From: Romanomermis culicivorax
Lineage: Eukaryota > Nematoda > Enoplea > Mermithida > Mermithidae
Length of the DNA: 64,000 nucleotides
Assembly (NCBI GenBank): GCA_963922205.1
Contig: CAWUHX010000139.1
Coordinates: forward strand, 806,001 to 870,000
Direction: 5' to 3'
In this document: piece after piece, positions 57,201-64,000 of the stretch
Numbering within the stretch: position 1 is the first letter of the stretch
Layout of the letters: the number at the start of each line of letters is the position of its first letter
Made by a program: the position numbers and the translations under genes
The notes under the pieces: model-generated
What the model saw: the letters and a program-made list of their open reading frames with translations, nothing else
Told to the model about the DNA's origin: nothing
Databases searched by the model: none

Positions 57201-59480
57201 ATTTACAGATGACCTCTAACTCTGGAAAGTTTCGCTCATCTAGCATACCTGAAATTTTTGCCAAATTTGGCGTATAAAAATTGGTCTTGTAGGCCTGTCT
57301 ATGACCTTCGATACCCACTGGGTAGTGGTTATTAGAAGAAAACACCTCTTGTGGGATGTTATCGGGCTTCCCGGCTTGTTGCCAGTATAGCTTGGCGTTT
57401 TCGTATAACGTCAAGGAAATCTTACTGTCTAAATCCCAATAGGTTGCACCTGACTTGAGATTTTCCAGTATATCCTTCGAAATATTAACCCAGTCTGGTA
57501 TCTGGACATCCTGGATTTCGTCGGGATCACTGTCTTCAGTGTATCCATCGTCCTTCATCGGCTTACCATCTCTAGGGAGTAGTGGATAGAAACCACTCGG
57601 CAATTGGACTCCCTGAGGACGAACAGGATTACATTCCGTGGGCGTGGTATAATAACCTGTGTTATTTCCCTGCATTTGGACAGCCCAACGGTTATACATT
57701 TCACACTTCATCATGTGATAGACCATATTTGGCTGAACCTGATCGGTTTCCATAACTGGGGTACCTAGCCCCATTTCTCGATTCACGTTGCCCGGAATCA
57801 TTAGATATTGTTGATAAAAATGTAGGGCGACGGTGTTGATCTGTTTGGGATCAACCTTGTCATGGTCGAAAATCTGCATTTGCATAAGCAGCTGATCGGC
57901 CATGCCATAGTGAATCGCTGCAAACATGACCAATAAGGAATAATACGCGTCTAGAGCGGCGTACCTAAGCTCTTCCAGTAATATTCCCCTTTTGGCAAAC
58001 CGATCACGGTTCGCTTTTAATGAAAAGTCATACTGGTAGGGGCCCACGTCTATCAAATAAAATTCCGTGAACAATCCCTTTAACCGAAAGGTTTCGGGAC
58101 AGATACCTGTCTGAAAGCATTTTTTCTCCAGGTTTACCCCTACCATGGTTAGGGCAAAATGGTCTAAATCGAAGTACCGACCTTTGGTCTTCCTAAGACT
58201 TTCCCGTAAGGGCACAGTTTTATCTCTGTCCTTATTTTCTCACCCTGCACCACATACATTATAGATACTTACCAAATCCTCCAATACGGAATATCCGGCG
58301 AACAGCATGTCGGAATTCAAAAAATCGTGGAGGCTAGTCCATTCTCTGAGTATCATCGACGTCGTATCGATAACGTAGGTTTGACCGTTCGTCAGCGCGA
58401 AGCTTATATATCGGGCAAACTGCTTTCCCATTGGATTGTCGACCTCTCTCGTTTTAAACAAGGCGGCGACTTTATCCTGTTGGACTTTTTCCACATCGAA
58501 TCCACAAACTGGTTGTCCTCTGAAGATTGATACTTCTTGGATAAAGTGGAGTGTCTGGCTGACTTTCCCGATGTCTACCATTCTTGGTTCCTTGGGATTA
58601 GCCGGCCAGTACCCAAAAGTGGCTTTAAACCACTGATCCAGTTCATGGATTCGCACGGCCCTTTTGAGGTTGTAGTCTAAAGATTAAAGATACTATTAAT
58701 TTTAGTGATTATTCCCCTTTCTTCAGCGCATTTCTAGGGTCTATATTACACCAGCACCACAACACCAAGCGGGTTAAGTTTCACAGAAAATAAATTTAGT
58801 GCAGGTTGTTAGGTGAGCCACTGATATACAAACATTGAGCTGGTAGGCAACTAACACCTTACCAAATCTTACCCTTGCTACCTCTATATGTTGGGGAGGG
58901 TAGACCTGATCCGATTGTCCACCACTTGATCAGACACCAATCTCTGACCAGCTGCTTGAGCGACCAACTACGCTCCATTTATGGTGCTGTATTTACAATT
59001 TTTATAGTGCTCGAGATTGATAATTTTTAATGATTTTGATATCGAAAAAGTGATATAATTTGATTTGATTTGAAAATAAATAATTTTTGATAAATTTTGA
59101 ATGATAAAACTTTAAACGGGCTGAACCCAAGGTTCTAGGTTTCCCTTGAATCGTATAGCTCTCGGTGGTATCAGGTATATTTCCAAGTTGGAAATTCCCT
59201 GCTTGGCTTCGAGCTTCTGCTTCTCAGTACTCCCGTTTTTCGTTCCCTCTAAGTTCTAACCTCGTCTGCCCTTTGGGGCGCTGAGCTGGTCTTCCAGTGA
59301 CTTCTGGGCATTACCTGCGGTTTCCAAGAAGATTCGATAAAAATAAGTTCGAAACTTACTGTCAATGAAGAAAAAACGGTTATCTTGGCGGTGCTGGGCC
59401 CTGCCATATTCGACGTGGCGCTCTGTGTGCGACCACTCGCGCCACGGAGCTTGTTGGCGGTTCCGCGCGCCTTTTCCCAT
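54202..59480 (-). CDS. Retroelement gene: DEDDy 3'-5' exonuclease joined to Gag-like region with RGG tail (two nonsense codons)
   Basis: Three exons: 59480-59360 ([10 protein letters not shown], 40 codons), 58676-58273 and 58230-54202, joined in frame by GT-AG introns of 683 and 42 bp. Residues ~85-275 form an RNase D/WRN-type exonuclease: FDVE (Asp101, Glu103), LED (Asp174), FDLDHFAL, and [11 protein letters not shown] (Tyr265, Asp269), the full DEDDy set. A large novel region follows ([22 protein letters not shown]), then Pro/Ala/Glu-rich linkers, an Arg/Ser-rich stretch and a Gly/Arg/Gln RGG tail that should bind RNA. In-frame TAA at 55990 and TAG at 55219 break an otherwise single frame. 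It follows pol. Role inferred: a Gag-like particle protein carrying an exonuclease, or an accessory nuclease. Confidence 0.75.
58231..58272 (-). other. 42-bp mini-intron in the exonuclease domain
   Basis: It begins GTAAGTAT directly after a Leu codon and ends AAAATAAG. It contains an in-frame TGA, so it must be removed to keep exonuclease motifs II and III on one protein. Phase 0 on both sides. Confidence 0.65.
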
Positions 59481-60072
59481 CTCTTTTCGTTTCGAAATTT
59501 TTTCTTTCGATGGATAAATTTATAAAATTTAAAATTTTATTGAACGCTGAAAAAGTTTAATTTAGCATTTCTGCTAATTTCCTTTTTATCGCGGTTCGGG
59601 CAACATTTTACTTCTTCCTTCCGATGGAAGTTTAGAATTCAGATAAGTGGGGGCAGCTATAGTTTGATTTTGAAAAAAAATGAAAAATTTGAAAATTAAT
59701 TTTTTTTGGAAAAATATCGGAAATATTTTGGGTTGTCACTTTGGTCTAAAATTCCGAAGAATTTTTCCCAAAGTCTGATATAAATATGAAAAATTTACAA
59801 AATTAATACGAATAATACATAAACGCGATAAATATTACAAATTAATACATATTTAATTAAAATTAGTACCTACACGCGCAAGATATATACATAATTAAAA
59901 AAAATCAGCGCGAGATCGCGCATAGATTCGCCTTGAGCGAATTTCCAAATGATTTCATTTGGTTTGGCGCTCCAGTCGTAACTGTTTGTGCCATATTGGA
60001 AAGTGACGTATTTTCGTCACGTGGCGCGTCCTGATTGGCTCGCGCTATTCGCGGCAAGACCCTAGTGGTCTC
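59481..60072 (-). promoter_or_regulatory. Spacer between pol and exonuclease gene with promoter-like motifs
   Basis: On the minus strand, just after the pol stop: CCAAT (in GAGCCAATCAGG), CACGTG, a TGACG...CGTCA palindrome, then a TATA-like TATGTATATATC near 59890, about 400 bp before the ATG at 59480. An AATAAA-like word lies near 59537. This would allow separate transcription of the downstream gene. The spacer in the plus-strand relative is of similar length (about 0.5 kb). It shows no clear match to the candidate LTR. Confidence 0.4.
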
Positions 60073-63000
60073 CTAACGAAAATGTTTCAACCTACTGATT
60101 GAAACTGTTTGGCGATTTAGCCGGTTGTCCCAATGTACAATGGTGACAACCTTCTCTGCTTCTCGCGAAATGTCCGTAACTATGAACGGACCGGACCACG
60201 GTAGTCCTAATTTTTTCTGCTTGTCTACTTTGAGCAGAACCCAGTCCTTTTCTTTAAACCCATTTTGTTTGGACTTTTTATCGAAGTATTTCTTCGATTT
60301 TTCGGCAGCACTCTGGATATTTTTAGCAATATCCTCGTAAAGGTTGACTAAATGATTGGTCAACACAAATTTGTATGCCTCTGCATTGCTGTCCGGCATT
60401 ACAATATCGTATGCTCTCGATAAGTTTAACCCGAAGGTTGCCTCGTGACCTCTAAGCAATGAAAATGGGGATTGCCCCGTGGCTGCATGTGGTGTGGCAT
60501 TATATGCAAACACCACGGCTCTCAAGTATCTTGGCCAATTATCTTTTTCTTCAATGGCCACCTTTCTGAGCTGTTTGATGGGTGTCTGATTAAATCTCTC
60601 TACCATGCCGTTACCTTGTGGGTGGTAGGCTGTTGTATAGATTTTCTGGCACTCTAATAACTTGCAGATCTCTTTCATTAGATCTGAGGTAAAACAACCT
60701 CCTCAATCGCTGAGTAGTCTCCGTGGCGTCCCGTGCCTAAATACAATAGCTTGTAGAAAAGTATCTACAACGGTGCTAGCTGACTGATCCGGGATCAGTT
60801 CAGCTTCAACCCACTTTGTAAAATAGTCCTGAAAGACTATGACATACCGTCTCTTCTCACTTAGTGGAGAGATACCCACGATATCCACTGATACTATGTC
60901 AAAAGGACCTTGTGGAATAATTGGTATCAGTGGAGGAATTTCCGTGTTTCCCTGATTAGCCATTTGACAAACTGGACAAAACTTGATCCAGTGCCTGACA
61001 TCCTTTTCAATTCCAGGCCACCAGAACCGTTTCTTAATCATAGCAAGGGTCCTTTTGAACCCCTGATGAGTCATCATTACGGCACTGTGGTACTGGTGCA
61101 AAGTATTGTCCTTAAGGCAGGATGGGACGACCACCTGATCATCCGATCCCTGTCCGGCTTCGCGGTATAACACTTCATTTTGGATATAAAATCCACTGTG
61201 ATACTTGGGTGTCCCATTTGGACCCAATCTATCAAAGTATGGTCGTAGTACCTCATCTTTTCTCTGCAAGAGGGCCATGAGATCATCTCTAATTAGCCCT
61301 TTTGGTAATTCATCTTCTTTGGGGTCTGCCAAAGTAAACTCTGGTTCTTTTTCTGGGTATAACCAGGTAACTCTTTTTTCCTTACCTTTGTCCTGGTTTA
61401 CCCTACTTACCTTTTCGTTGACCTGATTGCCATCAGGCTGGATCTGAGCCTGATTACTCTTCTCCGTTTCTTTCGCCATGCTCCTTGTAGTTACGGCATT
61501 TACCAAGTCTGCAGGCGAGTTTGATTCTGGATCACCCTCAAAATCTTCTGGATATATCTGGGTGAATCTCGGACTTATTTCAGTCCTCTGATTATTCTTA
61601 CCTTTTGGCTCCGGATATAACGGAGTACCGTCTTCAGGATTCCGATCTGTCAGAATTCTGAATCTCTTTACCAAATTGAGATGCTTTTTCTCAATTAGCT
61701 GTGCCTCAAGATCTTTCAGATTTTCGGACTCTCATTTATCCTTTGAGAACATATGTTCCCATTTTGGCGGTATCTTTTCCGCTTGATCGTCTGGTTCATC
61801 CATCCTGGACAAAAAGTCTGCCATGGCATTTTGTTTTCCAGGCACATACTCTAGTTTATGGTTGAACTGAGAGATGAATGAGTACCATCTCTTCAACTTA
61901 CCATTGGTCATGGCGTTAACCTTCATTGACAACAAAGGTTTGTGATCAGTTCTTATGATCACCTTATGACCTACTAGGTAGTGCTTGTATAACTTTAAGC
62001 CATACACTATTGCCAAGCACTCCCTTTCCGTGGCTGACCACTTTTTCTCATCCGCCTTTAAAATTCTGCTATTATAAGCAATTACCCAGCGGTCTGACTT
62101 GGTCTCCTGGTAAAGGACTGCTCCTAGTGCCGTTCCGCTGGCATCTGTCTGAAGGACAAAGTCCCCAGACCCATCCAAAACCGGATACCTAAGGAATGGC
62201 ACAGACAATAGTGCTTTTTTCAGGCTCCTAAAAGCCTGATGGTGAACCTCCGTGATTTCCCAAACACAGTTCTTCCCAGTTAATTTATACAACGGTTCAG
62301 CGTGTTTAGCCAAACCTGGTATGAACTTTTTACACCACTGCAACATACCTAAAAACCTTTGCAGTTTACGTTTAGACTCTGGGAATGGGAAATCATTTAT
62401 AGCTTTGACCTTTTTCGGATCTGGGGAAACTCCATCCGAATTTAAGATATGTCCTAAAAAATGAACTCTCTCAGGCAAGAATTCACACTTCTCCGGCTTC
62501 AAGGTCAAATGAACCTTTCTTAGAGCTTGCAGGACTAGCTCTAGATTAACTAGGTGTTCTTCAAACGTATTTGAGAACACAATAATATCGTCTATATAGA
62601 CTAGACAGATTTTCCAAACATATGGATGCAAAACTCTTTCCATCATACGCTGGAATTCGGCTGGCGCATTTTTTAGGCCAAAGGGCATGACTTTAAATTG
62701 ATAAAGCCCTTCTTGGCATATGAAAGCAGTTTTTTCCTTGCTTTCTTCATCCATTGGCACTTGCCAATATCCTGATTTGAGATCTAAGGTAGTATAAAAC
62801 TTGGCTTTACCTAAACAGTCTAGATAGTCATCCATTCTAGGAATGGGATACTTATCATCCTTGGTAATGTCATTTATACCTCTAAAGTCCACTACTGGTC
62901 GCTTGGTACCATCCTTTTTACCTACTAGAAATAACGGAGCTGCCCAAGGCGACTTTGATGGCTCTATTACACACTTTTTGAGCATATCTTGCACATGCTC

Positions 63001-64000
63001 ACGAACATGTGGCCGTAAATTTATGGCAGTCCTGTGGTACCTTTTGGCCACAGGGGCTGCATCGCCTATATTGATTTTACAGGTCAGGTAGGGCGTAGTA
63101 GTTGGCGGATCATTGGGCAAGCTGAACACGTCTCTGTATTTTGCGAGACATCGTAGAGCTTGTTCCAGTTGCTCTGATGGTATGTTGGATTTAGCCAGCA
63201 TATTGTACAAAGCTTCCTTGAATGCTTTCTCCTCTGATTGAGGAGCTTCAGGTCTAGCTTGAACTGCACAAGTTTGCAGCTTCTCCAGATCCTCAACTAT
63301 TTTCCCCTTGAGTTGATCTTGGTTATCAGTATCACACAACACTGAATTAGTATGGCCAATTATTTGATTTCTTTTCAAATGGCATCCTGATCCTGTGTTG
63401 TTGGATACCATAACAACAAAATCCTCTTTTGTACCATCTACTATGGTACTATCAATGTGGAACCTTTCTTCATTCTGTTCAGACTCTACTATGATTCCAT
63501 TAAGGCGATTTTCGCCTACCTTATCCCAAAGTTTTGCCCTCAGCAGTATATCAGTGCCACTAGGTAAGTAGATAGGATTCACACTCACCACTGGCACTGA
63601 AACCTTTAACAGGCAAATCTTTGGCTGATACTGGTCGGCGGCGCTCATTGTGGATTCCGTGGCGCTCGTGGTCATGACCTCTCCACAATTCGATTGGGGC
63701 TGGTCCGGCGTCACGTATATCCGTTGTTGGTGGTTGTTGAGCGTCATCGTCCTATTCCTGAAATCTATTATGGCTCCTACCTGAGGGTGAGCCAAAAAGT
63801 CTGTTCCTACAATTACATTTTCACCTGCTTCAGGTATAACAATTGCTTGTACGGGGAACTGTCCACACAATGTATCCATCCTAAATTGGATATACCCATG
63901 GGCTTGGACTGTCTTACCGTTGGCTACAGTGACATTTAATATCCTGGGATATTCAGTGTAATCCGGGCCCAAGGTTTCTTTCAGAAACTTAGCCGACATG
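60073..64000 (-). CDS. pol: Ty3/Gypsy pol: protease C-terminus, RT, RNase H, integrase (two in-frame TGA)
   Basis: One frame from the window edge to 60073, broken only by TGA at 61732-61734 and 60703-60705. It begins inside the retropepsin (IVGTDFLAHP; the DTG lies outside). RT follows: LFLVGKKDGTKRPVVDFRGI, LDLKSGYWQVP, YIDD at about 62587-62598. RNase H: TDASGTALGAVLYQE, TDHKPL and ADFLSR. Integrase: the H-x-H / C-x2-C finger (HQYHS, CPVCQ), SVDIVG, LLSD and NGMVERFNQ, giving D-D-E. A chromo-less C-terminus ends SRLKHFR. All catalytic residues in view are present. Relatedness to the plus-strand pol is clear throughout. Without the two nonsense codons this would look functional. Confidence 0.9.

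Larger units (their letters stand above)
52836..64000 (-). mobile_element. Ty3/Gypsy element with downstream exonuclease/Gag-like gene, runs off right edge
   Basis: On the minus strand: pol (64000-60073), a 0.6 kb spacer with promoter-like motifs (60072-59481), a spliced exonuclease/Gag-like gene (59480-54202), and about 1.3 kb of noncoding sequence that may include the 3' LTR (53835-52836). The 5' LTR, the start of protease and anything upstream lie outside the window. Only four nonsense codons and no frameshift interrupt ~8 kb of coding sequence, so it is much younger than the plus-strand relative at 37409-46655. Confidence 0.75.

Noticed and set aside
54202-58230. Alternative genetic code (TAA/TAG read as Gln)
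   Set aside because: The BEL gag-pol and other frames terminate normally, and pol in the same element is broken by TGA. Ordinary nonsense mutation explains all of these stops.
59481-60072. LTR between pol and the exonuclease gene, making two tandem elements
   Set aside because: No matching LTR sequence was seen elsewhere; only TGGAGCGCCAAA is shared with 53345-53357. The plus-strand relative has the same gene order and spacing. I keep it as an alternative, not as the main reading.

Overview
The window is AT-rich, repeat-dense eukaryotic DNA, best read as an invertebrate animal genome. I cannot name the species. The main evidence is the mix of elements: animal-type EnSpm/CACTA, PIF/Harbinger, BEL/Pao with a phlebovirus-like envelope fragment, Ty3/Gypsy and several MITE families. 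GT-AG introns of about 40-110 bp also fit. I see no operons, no tRNA or rRNA genes, no CRISPR and no intact single-copy host gene.

Layout. 1-535: end of a PIF/Harbinger element cut by the window edge. 3410-4527: a decayed intronless reading frame on the minus strand, possibly an endogenous viral element. 5168-10345: MITE-like repeats (a G-run/C-run family and a Harbinger-like MITE). 11903-17384: a complete LTR-to-LTR BEL/Pao element that has lost pol. It carries an in-frame gag/envelope fusion and four small accessory frames, which form two duplicated pairs. 20047-28713: an 8.67 kb two-gene CACTA transposon containing two smaller MITEs. 31740-32834: tandem repeats. 35908-36885: a decayed multi-exon transposon-associated gene. 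37409-46655: a heavily decayed Ty3/Gypsy element on the plus strand. 48151-52835: a BEL/Pao element with an intact 1403-codon gag-pol that stops before integrase. 52836-64000: a much younger Ty3/Gypsy element on the minus strand, which appears to have inserted into that BEL copy and runs off the right edge.

The most unusual content is in the two Ty3/Gypsy elements. Each carries, downstream of pol, a spliced gene whose N-terminal part is a DEDDy 3'-5' exonuclease (RNase D/WRN type). In the minus-strand copy all five catalytic residues are visible. The exonuclease is joined to a long Gag-like region ending in an RGG-rich tail. The two copies are clearly homologous but strongly diverged, so the exonuclease and the pol-then-exonuclease order look like properties of a lineage rather than one accident.

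The second unusual system is the BEL element at 11903-17384. Its accessory frames each follow a 3'-splice-site-like tract, which resembles complex-retrovirus organisation. One pair is a novel protein family and the other is a zinc-knuckle family; each pair has one intact and one decayed member.

All calls come from reading the sequence and from remembered family motifs. No database search was run.
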